Source: Kudoa neothunni (lineage: Eukaryota > Cnidaria). Taken from it: DNA of 64,000 nucleotides. A model generated the notes under the pieces. The model saw only the letters and a program-made list of their open reading frames with translations. It made no database searches and was not told where the DNA came from. The position numbers were made by a program, and so were the translations under genes. Shown here one piece after another: positions 1-10,793 of the stretch. The stretch is taken from NCBI GenBank assembly GCA_964304625.1, contig OZ199840.1:2852001-2916000 (forward strand), in the 5' to 3' direction. Position 1 is the stretch's first letter. Each line of letters begins with the position of its first letter.

Positions 1-734
1 AGATCAAATACTAAATTCTGAGGAAAACATATGGATAATTTATTACGTAAAATATTGAAAACATTTTCGTATAATGATTGAGTTTTCCCAGTCATCAAGA
101 CAAATACTAAAGGTAAGAATTTTCCCATTATTCTGCCATAGATGATATACAACTGATAGAAAACTTCAGGAACAACAGTAAACGTACCGCCTGCCAACCA
201 TACATTTGTATTATTCAGATGTTGAATATTCTTATCGGTCGTAAAAATTATGATTCTATCGCTGCTAAAGATCCATAATCATTAAAGCAAAAAGTTTCGT
301 TTCTTAAGGTAAGTTAGCATTTGCCCAGTTGCTTTCGGTATTGACATCTATTTACTTTTTTCTACGAATATTCTGAATATTTTTGTAAATGTTTCTTTTA
401 TTAAGTATCGGTAACTCATTCAGACTATTCTGAGTCGTACACAGAAATTTCACCTTATTTGTGTCGTATTGTGTATTCTCAGAAACAATGCGAATTTTTC
501 CTTCAAAAATACTTTTATTTATGTCATCCTCTATCAAACATCGTTATGGATTCCAAGTCCTTCAAGTCTATCAATCCCGTTAATCGATACAGTCCACAGG
601 CGTTCTTTACAACCTCTTTTGTCGCATCTCCATAATTGATGGTATCTACATTTTTTATCCCTGACATAAATATTGCCTGCAAGATATTTTATCGTCTCCG
701 CGTATCGTTTTGAGCATGGTGAATGAGTTTTCAT
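1..734 (-). mobile_element. MULE (FLYWCH-type) transposase fragment, cut by window edge
   Basis: Read on the minus strand this is the N-terminal half of a Mutator-like transposase. A FLYWCH-type zinc finger lies near 600-734 (W-R-C-D...G-C-K-E-R-L-W). A linker at 352-537 contains the family phrase LNELPILNKRNIYK. The start of the RNase-H-like core lies at about 1-290 (TFTVVPEVFYQLYIIYGR, then LPLVFVLMTGKTQSLY). The pieces lie in different frames, so the gene is broken. Where relatives, including the copy at 1.5 kb, read DGTF at the first catalytic aspartate, this copy reads GGTF. The element continues beyond base 1. The family assignment rests on recognised motifs; no search was run. Confidence 0.75.
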
Positions 735-914
735 TCTGTTCCATTTTGAGAGTTAAGCACGCGCAATCATATGTGAGCTGAATGCGCATAAAATAATGAC
801 AATTGCGCATGCACATAAGTCGGCGAAAATTCGCCGTATCATGATTCATTCCCTATTAAAGTCCACTTTGACCAATTGTGATGAATGGATTATATCCATT
901 AATAATACCATATA

Positions 915-1225
915 TATGGCAACGCTACAAATAATCGTTTAGAATCCTTGAATGGTTATTTAAAAGACGTAATAAAAAAATGTTCAACTTTAAGTGACAT
1001 TTTAAAATGATTTTTTGATGCATTTATTCGATGAGAATTGAAAGATACAATAAGATTGCTTCAGATTTAATGAGAAGTAATCCTATTTATGAACTGAATT
1101 CAACTCAAAGGTCATACTTTGAGCTTTTGTGTCATTTCGCTTTTGAAATTATTAATGAAGAGCTAACATTAATGAGTAAAGAATGTGGACGAAACATATC
1201 ATTAATAAACGTTCGTGTTTATTAA
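915..1225 (+). mobile_element. MULE transposase C-terminal fragment
   Basis: From about 918 the plus strand reads NATNNRLESLNGYLKDVIKK, the conserved C-terminal 'TNNR-ES-NG-LK' signature of MULE transposases. It continues in a second frame through 1031-1225 (MRIERYNKIASDLMRS, then YFELLCHFAFEIINEEL), the usual helical tail. One stop and one frame change separate the two parts. It is an orphan tail, opposite in strand to the copy at 1-734, and is not continuous with the separate copy that starts near 1.49 kb. Confidence 0.6.
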
Positions 1226-1489
1226 ATAGATCATATAATTTACCATGTGGGCACATTTTGTGTACGAGAGCAATGAACTTAGTACCCGTGTTTGAATCAA
1301 CCTTTTGCCACAAGATGGACAAGAGATTATGCTAGTGAATTCATCCATGGAACAATATTCATTAGCATTATCAAACTTAAATGCAATGCCTTAACTATTA
1401 AAGAAACCCTTCCAACAAATTTAGTAACATTTTCGAAGCGGGAAAGGAGAAGATAAGTTTGCACTACGCTCGCAGTACATGAACGCGCG

Positions 1490-2717
1490 TTGGGTTATAA
1501 TGTCGGAGCAACTTAGTGAATCTAAGTATCGAATAATCAAAATTCAAAGAAATTCTGAGATTCTTTTTTATCAGAATTACTTTACACTAAATATCATCCG
1601 GGTAAGGTTTCACAATTCTGGAGAAGTCAAAACAGGAAGTACCCTGGAAAAATTTCGATGTCACCATTGGATCAAATCGATAAATTTGAAATCGTCAAAG
1701 AGCATAATCATGTTTTATCTGATAACTATATTTCAAAGATGTTTTTTCGGCCAATATTAAAAATTTTTCGGAAATTAGTTCGTGTTCCACCCATAAAGTT
1801 TATTCATTTGCAACAAGCAGTGTAAAATTGTGCGATCTACCAATCTTAAATAAAAATCACCTCTACAAAAAATTTTCTGGAACTTCAAATAAAGACCCTT
1901 CGTGGTCAAAATTTTTGTCTGACTCAGGAGTAGAAACCCCGGACATAATAGTACTAATGACTACTGATGAGAATCTTGAACATTTACAAAATTCATCAGT
2001 GATGACTGCGGATGGTACTTTTAAGGTCTGCCAAAGAGAATTTCTTCAACTATATGTTATACATAGTAAAATGTTTTCGAATGTTTATCCATTGATATAC
2101 ATATTAATAAAAACGAAGAGAGTGATTATTTGAAGGCAATAAACATTATTAAAAGTAAGTTTGATAATAGCTTCCCAAATTATACAATTATTTATTTTGA
2201 GGTGGCTGCATATGTTGTTTTTTAAGCAACAAAATCTAAGATATACTTTTTCTTATTTCCTTTTGGCCAATATATTTTTAGAAAAATTCAAAAGTTAGGC
2301 TTAGCTAATGATTATAATCAGAATAACGAATTTAAATTTTTGGTTAAATGCCTTACCTCTGTATCATTTGTTACACCCAATATGTAGAAATGGAGTATCA
2401 GAAGGTTCTAAGAAAATCTAGAATTTACAAATATTAATCTTGTTCTGTTTTTCAACTATTTCGAAAAAAAAATTCTAAAAGAGACCAAATATCCTATCGA
2501 GTGTTGGGACGTTTACGAAAGAGTTATGGAAGATATACATTTAACTTCAAACAACGAAGAAACGTTTAACCGTCATTTTCGTGATAAATTCGATCAACAC
2601 CAGCCAGGTCTTTCAACATTTTTTGAAAAATTAAAGGTTAATCAAGGTAATGTTGAGAATGACATCGAATGCCACATGCTTAATGTGACACGCATTACCG
2701 ATATTACGTATAGGTGA
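1490..2717 (+). mobile_element. Degenerate MULE transposase (FLYWCH-type), second copy
   Basis: Recognisable blocks run in order. The end of the FLYWCH domain is near 1620-1730 (FWRSQNRKYPG, then KEHNHVLSDN). A linker LPILNKNHLYKKFSG begins near 1840. The core motif TADGTFKVCQREFLQLYV, with the first catalytic Asp, is near 2010-2060. The C-terminal block NEETFNRHFRDKFDQHQPGL is near 2545-2605. The blocks are in several frames and the region 2135-2490 is poorly conserved, so it cannot encode a working protein. It sits directly left of the piggyBac insertion at 2968. It is more complete than the copy at 1-734 and keeps the DGTF aspartate. Confidence 0.7.
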
Positions 2718-3185
2718 AAATTAGGCTCTCTTAAAGAAATTTGCAAAAATAATCATTCGTATTATATTGACATACGTTCAACTTATAACCAAAATATATT
2801 CTTGGAAATTAACCGATTAACTTATGTATAGTTCATCTATTATCGTTCAAAATATTGTGTATTCATTTGCGCGTGCGTATTCAAGGTTTCTCAGTTTTCT
2901 CTTTATAGATTACTAATTAATATTTTAATACATGTTCCGCTCTTTTAATATTATCTCATGAGAGAGATTAACCTTCCTTGTACTAACCTTAAAACAAAAC
3001 GCATGTGCCTGACGGGGTATTTCTTGACCCCAGAATAAATATGCGTTAGGTTTATTCAATTTAACTCAAATTTTTATATTGTAGAGAGTATACTTATCTT
3101 AACAATTCAAAATTAAATAGAAAGCGGATCGTTGTTTATACAGCTTGCTACATGAATTTATCTATCAGAAATATTATTAGTATAA

Positions 3186-4324
3186 TACAGTGTTTCAAGT
3201 TCAAGATGCATTCACATCCGATCATGAAGAAAATCTTATAGGTTCAGCTGATGTAATAATTAATTCAACCGTGAAAAAAAGAAAATATAACAAAACAAAT
3301 ATGACTTCACGAGATTTAATTCTAAATTTATCAGAAGTTGGTTATTTTTAATTAATTAGCTATATGACTTTAAGGAAAAAGTCCCAACTAAACAAATCGC
3401 CAATTATGTTGGAGTTCATCCAACTACTGTCCCAAGAATTCTTAATTTGAAGGATTCTACGGGAAACGTGGAAAAGAAAAAAAAGGGAGGCAACCGACGT
3501 CAATTATTATACGACGAACATAAACAATTCCCAAAACAACTTGTTGACGACGATTGCACTATAACATTAACATCTTTAGGGGAAATGCTAATGTTCTTGA
3601 AGGATTTCACTATTCACTAAAAAAAATTTTCATAGTTCCTGTTGGCAGAAATCTACCCGAGAATATAGAGAAAAGAAAAAAGTAAATTATATATAATAAA
3701 TTAAAATGAAATCTAAATTAGTTATATAAATTATCTTCAACAAAAGTCAAAAAACTATTCCCTTGTTCTCTATATTGATGAAGCAGGATTCTCTTTATCA
3801 ATGAGACGCTTTTTTGGAAGGTCCCCTGTTGGATCTAGAGCAAATTTAATTGTGTGAACCGTCCGCTCCAAAAATATTACATTGATAGCCGCAATGAGCT
3901 CCCAGAAAGTATGGTCAACCAAAGTACACGAAGGCTCAGTAAATGAAAGTATATTTTCAGAATATTTAATCCAACTTTTCATGGATCTTGTGGCAGAAAC
4001 AAATCACTCGATTCTGTTTCTACCGCCATATTCCCCGTTCCTTAACCCGATCGAGGAACTTTTCAACCAGTTAAAAATAATAGTAAGATATAAGAATCCA
4101 ACAAACAAAACTGAACTCATAGAGGCGATAAAATCTAGCCCGAATGATGTGACGTTTGCACAATGTCAAAACTATTGCACTCATGCGGAGAGTTATTTCC
4201 CACGATGCTTAAATAACGAAGTTGTTGAAAATTAATTTATTGTTTCGATATTTAGTAATTACCTATTTTTTTAAATAATGCATCTTGATCGGACATCGAT
4301 GCATCTTGAACTTGAAACACTGTA
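3186..4324 (+). mobile_element. Tc1/mariner-like element nested in the piggyBac
   Basis: Near-perfect terminal inverted repeats begin TACAGTGTTTCAAGTTCAAG at 3186 and at 4324 on the opposite strand, and extend about 26 bp; TA flanks are included. The inside carries a broken DDE_3 transposase. There is a helix-turn-helix region near 3300-3480, a first Asp motif YIDEAGFSLSMRRFFGRSP near 3772-3830, and a C-terminal LPPYSPFLNPIEELF block near 4020-4060. The usual middle motif (MDNA-x-xH) is missing: the sequence passes almost directly from FMDLVAETNH to the PPYSPFLNP block, so the gene carries an internal deletion as well as frame breaks. Because it interrupts the piggyBac, it is younger than that element. 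Confidence 0.85.
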
Positions 4325-4899
4325 TCAAACTGAGAGCACAGACATGTATTTTTTTCTTCTCAAACAATCACTAATGGTGATTTGCATCACCAAATAGCCT
4401 GAAAACTTAGGAGAAGTGAACAATGAGGCGGTAAACACCAGACACGCTTATCAATGTGTAGACAATTCCTAGGCAATAGTCGTAGCGATTCGGTAAAATT
4501 AAGGATCAGTGTTATTTATCAGATGGATCGATATTCTACTAAACCAATACGCATAATATTTCATTTTGATATTTATTAATAGTTAGTACGTAGAAGAAAT
4601 TTTAAAATGAAATTTGTGTTACTTCCATTTAATAATTAAGTCTGGTTAGAATAACTTTCATTGACAAAATTTAAGAGTAGAATATATTTATGTAAAATAC
4701 AGTTTTAAAATTATTTTGTTGGTTATGCAACTATTTATTATAATTAAAAATTGAGTTTCCAACATTATTCCGCAAAATTATAATAATGTATTTTTAAGAC
4801 TTAAGTCAAACAAGGCGAACAAAAAAATTCGATAGACTTAGACTAATCACGATAAACAAAAATTCAATCCAAGAAATTAAAACAATCAGAAAAATAAGC

Positions 4900-6606
4900 A
4901 ACGCTTATAATTTTTCTATCTTTTCCGCAGATAAACTTGGAACAATTAAAACATTTTATGGTCGATTTTTGGTCCTCACTTCGTTGGAAAAAATAACACC
5001 ATTCCTCTTTTATTGTTGAATGGAATTTGCGTCACTTGCCATAGAATCATGAGTACTGTTGGATATAGGAAAAAACTGAAAACCTCATTTTATGTGTCTC
5101 TGAAGTGTAACTGAATTGTCTTGACGATACGCTAAATGCTATATGGGATGGTGCCAATTGTATTGCGAGTTCAAGGAGGAAATACTGAGGTTTGCTTCGG
5201 TCATTCTTCCTCCACTCAGGATTTTTTTCTGTCCAAATGATGTATGAATTTAATTCAGCCATATCGATTTCATCCATTAAGATTTTGAATGGCCATCTAC
5301 AGGTGGTACGCGAACAAATGTACAATAAGGTCATTTTGTCACCGTTATCAATCCCACCTTTAGTTTTATTGTACAATAATGTATCATTTGGCCTTTTTCG
5401 ATGATTCTTACACGGATGCATCATGACATTCGGTACATGGTATGTTAACCGTGCAATTCATTTTGAGACATAAGATGTCAAGGTTAAATCTCCAGAAAAT
5501 CCAAAAATAGAAGAGAAGGCTTCCCGTTGGGACGATTTAAGTAACTCTTTTGGAATATCTCGTTTATTTGATCCCAAAATTCTAATCAAAGTAATATTTT
5601 TATCAAGTAACTTTTTTGCAAGGGTAAAAGAGGTGAAGAAGTTGTCAACTGTTACGCCACGGCCAGTTCCATAATAGGGTACGACAAGTTCAGAGACAAC
5701 TTTCTCCCTGACTTACTTCTCGAGTTCTGTTAATCTTTCCAGTATATGGACCAACATTTAATAAATAAGAGGCATTAACATCAGCACAAACCCAAAGTTT
5801 AATTCCATAACGTCCCGGCTTTCTTTTGATATAAACTCGGAAGGGGCATCTACCTCGAAACCGAACTAGCCTTTCATCTACCGTCATGTATGCATCTGGG
5901 TAAAAAAAAATTTCTGCATTTTTCATTAAACAATTTGAAAATTTTTGACAAGGTTCAAATTTATCACTTGTTTGTTGAAAACAAGCAGACCTTGTTGATT
6001 TATCATCAAATCGAAATTTCCTATAAATACAAGAGAACCGATCTCGAGGCATTACAACAGAAAAAAATGATTGTTTAAACAGTGGATGAGTATCCCAAAA
6101 ATTTTTAAGAGCTAAAACTTTACCGTAAGAGCATCCCGCAGCAATTAAAATGCCCATAAAGGCCAATAATTCATTGGTAGATATTTCTACGTGGTTAGTA
6201 GGATCAGTTCCTTCACAATATTTACTATTGCACATTGTTATTTTATCAATCATATTGTTACAAACAAATAAATCGAAGGCATCACATATTTTTTATGGTT
6301 TTTGCTTTCCCCAAAATCCCGGAGATGAAGTAACAATATTATGAGAACGACTTTTAGATTTGTACGCATCGTTGTAGACCATTCAAGACCAGATGGAGCA
6401 ATATATGTAGAATCGTTGTTTTCACATAAGTGAGAATAATCAATATCATCAGATGAAATATCATCGCTCTCTAGATCATCGATAACACAGTCATCTTGAT
6501 CCAAATCATATGATTCCGAAAATTCATAATCAGAGCTTTGCTCTTTATCTGTTGAAGATTCTTCGATGAGTTTTTCTAGATCTTCGAAATTCTTGTTTAG
6601 TCTCAT
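4900..6606 (-). pseudogene. piggyBac transposase pseudogene
   Basis: Read from 6606 downward. An acidic Ser/Asp-rich N-terminus occupies 6606-6350. The DDE_Tnp_1_7 domain starts in 6253-5690 (AFMGILIAAG, then MTVDERLVRFRGRCPFRVYI with the first catalytic Asp). It continues in a new frame at about 5700-5460 (VTVDNFFTSFTLAKKLL, the second Asp). The C-terminal part is at 5424-5047 (KGGIDNGDKMTLLY, RTTCRWPFKI), and a Cys-rich tail (CFNCSKFICGKD) reaches about 4905. At least one frameshift (near 5700), one in-frame stop before the C-terminal block and one stop in the Cys-rich tail break it. The family is clear; the gene is not functional. Confidence 0.85.
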
Positions 6607-7042
6607 ACTAAAACTTAAATATTACATCAAGAATTTATAAAAAAATATGGTTACGCCAACTTGTGAAAGCGAAAAACACTGGAATTATTAGTCGGATTCA
6701 TTATCATTAATCCACTGTGGATTATATTCAGAAATAAACATTATTTTTCATTATTTTCTTTCTCATTTGAATTAAAAATTTAGATTATAAATGGATAAAA
6801 TAATATTTATATTACAAATGTGAAGTTTAATAAATAATACAATTAATATGAAAAGGGTTAAAAAATCTAAATCTTATTTTATGCTTTAATCTTTTTTCAA
6901 TAGACGAGAAATTTTTTTCCCAGCTGAATATATACTTAATATAAGAAGTTTCAAAATAAATAGCCATTAATACATTGAATTAGAAACAAAAAATATTCAA
7001 TTTGGGGTCTTTCAATACCCCAGTCAGGACAGGCAAGGTTAA

Positions 7043-7600
7043 GCTGACAAAGTGTACTATTTAACGAATGCCAACGGTTTATCGCCAGGTCGGTATAGAT
7101 GATCGCCCTAGGAGATCTTTCGGCGGTATCTTTTGTAATGAGGAGGACTCTATCCATTATCTCATCAATGTTGGTATTTTCAAATCACCGGATTACCGTA
7201 TGAAACGTAATGTTACCAGTCATTCAATACATCAAAAAAATTGGAGATGCTGTTCCAAAACTTGTAGAAAGGAAATTTCCATTTTTGAGTCACCATTTTT
7301 CAGTAATATGAAAATAAAACTTCATAATTTCTTGAATATGGTATATTATTAGCTAGTAGGTGTGAGAAGCGTTAAATAGGGTACAATTATGGGACACTCT
7401 TCTCGAACAATTACTAACTATTGTCATTATCTTCGCCAGCTGGTAGGCGGATAGTCTGGACTTTAATGGCATAGTTATTGGAGGTGAAAACATAATTGTT
7501 GAGATTGATGAGTCCAAATTTGACAAGGTGAAATAGGGGTTAAGATCAGTTCGGTTTTTAACCGTCAGTTTTGGATTTTAAAAATCTATTGTTTAATTAA
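7043..7600 (+). mobile_element. Merlin (IS1016/ISXO2-like) transposase fragment
   Basis: Plus-strand residues at 7190-7352 contain KNWRCCSKTCRKEISIFESP, the zinc-ribbon and 'RKGSFF'-like region of ISXO2/Merlin transposases. At 7385-7530, after frame changes, comes LGHSS-like GHSSRTITNYCHYLRQLV and then NIIVEIDESKFDK, the first catalytic Asp block. The rest of the DDE domain is missing. The fragment begins immediately right of the piggyBac TTAA, so the piggyBac may have landed in its 5' part. Downstream sequence changes into the MULE inverted arm near 7650. Confidence 0.6.
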
Positions 7601-8389
7601 TAAAATTTAGCTTCTATTATTAATTGATACTGTATTTCAAACAAAGAATGACTAAAAAAGTAATCAATCACAATTTTACATATTTTTGGTAACGATAAAG
7701 TATGCGGCACCTATAAAACATTCTCTTGAGTATGTTTTTTGAATTTCTTTTTTCAAGATTCTTTATAATAAAATAAAAGAATATGGAGTGCAAAAATTCA
7801 GCTGAAAATAATAAATTCAAAATTATGAGAATTATTCATTCGAACGTGATCAGATACACGTGTAATCTCCATCCTATTTCAACAAACATTGAATTTTTGT
7901 TACTTTTTTAGTTATTAACTCAAAAGTTATTTATTATTACTATTTAGATTTTTTAATATTGGACAGTGTATATTTGCATTCCCTTGGTGCATGCGCAGAG
8001 GATTAAAGCATTATCTCTATATGTGCTGTTACTCTTATATTAGTCATTCCAAATAAATAAGAATAATAGCTGCAAACGCCAAATAATATTTTTTATTGAC
8101 TATTAAAACGGTGCGTCGTTTATTATCTATCGTAAAAATTACAGTCATATTTACTCCATAAAACAATTTAATGTCAATTTTCATGTATTGGAGAAATAAA
8201 AGAAATGGTTAGATGACAATTACAAGAAAAACTCGTGTGAATATAGTTTTGTACGGTTTATTAGTGTTTCGCGTAATGAGTTCAGACGGCCACGATTTAT
8301 TCAACAAACGATTCTGTTAATCTGATAATTTAAAAAATCTGATAAAATACTATCAAAGATTTTAAATATATTCTAAAAGTGCTGACTCA

Positions 8390-9194
8390 TTTTACTTCAT
8401 TGTGAATGAAATATATTTGACCAATCCAACGTATTTTCAGTATTTAGGAAAAACCCGGATTAATATTCAAAACATTTGGACTCATTTTCATCATCTCGAT
8501 GCTTTGACATTTGAATCAAATACAAATAACAGGGTTAAACAAGAGCATGACAAGATAAAAAATTGGTGCCAAAGTCATCGTTAATTCACCAAATCAATTC
8601 AATATGCAATTACTGTGAGACCATCCATGATGATGATTTATAAAAAAATGATCTGATTCTTATGAAGAACAAAATTGATGATGATATTTCGGCAATAATA
8701 AATCGTTTGTCCAGTTTTGCTACCGATAAAATCAAATTAGAGACTCAAAATCTGAAATTATTATCAATTTGGAATTTAAAAAACCTGTTCTTTGTTTACA
8801 TTGTATCTTTTTCAGCAATGATTACGTTTCAAGATAATATATACAAGTTTGTACATTTTTTCAACAATATTCACTCATGAAAATATTTAATTGCAAAGGT
8901 AAAATCTTTAATTTTGATTTCTGATTCTATGTGCATTGGAAGGTGGTTTATACAAACAATGACATATTCATCGATAATAATGATGTGTGCAATATAACAG
9001 ACGATGATATTTCAACAACTAAAAACTCCCCCGGTATTGATTCACAAAATATCGGCTTCAATATTTTACCAACCAATATACATTTAAAATCAAAGTTTAA
9101 AAGAAACAAAAAATTATGTTTTGAAATATTAGATCAATTAAATACACTTGATTGTAGTCAATACTACGAATTTTACAAGAGCCTAAAAACTTAA
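8390..9194 (+). pseudogene. MULE transposase C-terminal half (same family as 46.9-48.4 kb)
   Basis: The first segment, 8402-8584, reads NPTYFQYLGKTRINIQNIW and TNNRVKQEHDKIKNW. The second, 8662-8880, reads SAIINRLSSFATDKIKLET. The third, 8931-9194, reads SKFKRNKKLCFEILDQLN. All three align collinearly with the minus-strand transposase at 46.9-47.65 kb (THPSYFKY, TNNRVEQEHGKLKRF, INKLSTFASNKIKHE, SKFDNNKQLCEKILNQLN). The N-terminal zinc-binding and first catalytic regions are absent here, and stops separate the segments. It is therefore a deleted copy lying between the inverted arms. Confidence 0.65.
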
Positions 9195-9353
9195 AAGATC
9201 AGTACGAGAATAAAACCACATTTTCCATAAATCAACCTGTAGTAATCCCCCAATGAACAGAGACTGGGCTCCGCGCTAGCCCACTACATTATTGGGTGGA
9301 AATACTCTAGACGACAACAATCAGTGTTATCGCCATAGCTTCTATTTCTATTA

Positions 9354-10793
9354 TATAGGGTTTCTCATTTATGCTCGGTACTTTTGCATTCAATCTCAGC
9401 ACGTCTGTATTTAATCCCAGCACGTTTGCAATTGATCTCAGCACCTCAACAGTAGTATTCAAATTTTTTTAATATCTCGCTTTAGCTGAAAAAAGTTTTT
9501 TTTGTTAAATTATTTTTATATTATTAAAAGCTTGAATTCACTAGATGAACCCTAATAACAGAAATCATATCGTTGAATCTGAGAGCTCCATATCCGATGA
9601 TATTGAAATTTCTAATATACCAACACACAAAGAAAAAAGAAAGTTGCGAAAAACTATTGCTTCCGACTTAAGAGAACAAATATTTAATTTCTGTTTAAGT
9701 GGAAGAAGTGATACTTACATTGCTTCCGAAATGCACCTACCAAGATCCACCGTGTGGTGCATATTATCAAAGTTTTGCGAAACCGGGACACTAGACGCAA
9801 AATCTAGAGGCGGAAAAAGACCTTTATTCCTCTCTCCTGATCAGAAGGAAAATATTATCAGGTGGGTGGACGATAACTCTCAAATTACGTTGAAAGAACT
9901 TAAACAAAAAGTTAATGACGAGTTTGGAATAATAGTGTCCCTAAGCACGATAGACAGAGTTATCAGCAAATTTCATTACACTTTAAAATCCCTCGTAAGG
10001 GTTCCCGAGAGAAGAAATTGGGAGACGACGCTTCAAAAGAGAATTGAATATGCTGAGATGTTCAGAGACTTAGAAACCAATGTACCACATTAAAGTATTG
10101 TGTTTCTCGACGAAGTCGGATTTTCAGTGTTCATAAGACCTAAAAGAGGTCGATCTTTGAGAGGAACTTCTGCATATTGTTTTGTTTCTGCAGCAAGAAG
10201 CAGAAACATATCTGTAGTTGCTGCAATCAACAAAAAAGGCATCATATATAGTAAGATACACGAGCGAGCGTTTTCAGGTGAGGATTTTAAAATTTGTCTA
10301 CAGGAACTAACATCCAACTGTGTATCAAGTGGTATTGATAATCCTGTTTTCGTTATGGACAATGCGAAAATACATCATTATAAGGGACTAAAGGAATTAA
10401 TCCTTCAACAAAAATTCACAATAAGATATTTACCTCTGTATAGTCCACTTCTGAATCCAATAGAGAATGTATTCTCTGTTTGGAAAAACCTAGTTATCCG
10501 CAGGCAATGTCAAAATGAAAACGAGTTGAAGAATGCGATAAATAAGTGTTTCCAAGAAATCACATCCCAACATTGTGACGGTTTCTATCGCAAAATGTTG
10601 GGTTACGTCACCAGGTCTTCTAGAGGCGAAATTATTCTAGAATAATAATTTTATTGAGGTTATTGGAATAAATATAATACATATTTTTTTCTCCGGTTCA
10701 TGGTTTCTACGCATTCATACAAATTTAAAGACTAAACGCGAATACGCTTAATTTAAATTGCAAAAATGCCGAGTATAAATGAGAAACCCTATA
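9354..10793 (+). mobile_element. Tc1-like transposon, nearly intact
   Basis: Terminal inverted repeats begin TATAGGGTTTCTCATTTATG at 9354 and TATAGGGTTTCTCATTTATA at 10793 on the opposite strand, followed by CTCGG. The leading TA is the expected target duplication. The 1440-bp length is typical. The high terminal identity and near-complete gene make it one of the younger insertions here. It sits between the transposase remnant and right arm of the surrounding MULE. Confidence 0.9.
9545..10645 (+). pseudogene. Tc1-like DDE_3 transposase, one in-frame stop
   Basis: This is a single reading frame of 366 codons starting at ATG 9545 and interrupted only by TAA at 10091-10093; both halves are in the same frame. 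The N-terminal half has helix-turn-helix domains (FCLSGRSDTYIASEMHLPRS, then a second HTH near residues 95-140). The catalytic core follows: VFLDEVGF (Asp), VFVMDNAKIHH (Asp) and LYSPLLNPIENVFSVWKNL (Glu). Between the second Asp and the Glu are 34 residues, giving DD34E as in classical Tc1. The gene would cut and rejoin transposon DNA at TA sites. With the stop just before the first Asp it is presumably inactive, unless stop read-through or an assembly error explains it. Confidence 0.85.

Larger units (their letters stand above)
2968..7042 (-). mobile_element. piggyBac element with nested Tc1 insertion
   Basis: The left end at 2968 reads TTAACCTTCCTTGT and the right end, reverse-complemented from 7042, reads TTAACCTTGCCTGT. 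TTAA is the piggyBac target duplication. Each end has an internal GC-rich hairpin (GGGGTATTTCTTGACCCC near 3015; GGGGTCTTTCAATACCCC near 7004). The transposase lies at 4900-6606 on the minus strand. The total of 4075 bp falls to about 2.94 kb once the 1139-bp Tc1-like insertion at 3186-4324 is removed, a normal piggyBac size. Boundaries come from the paired termini. Confidence 0.85.
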
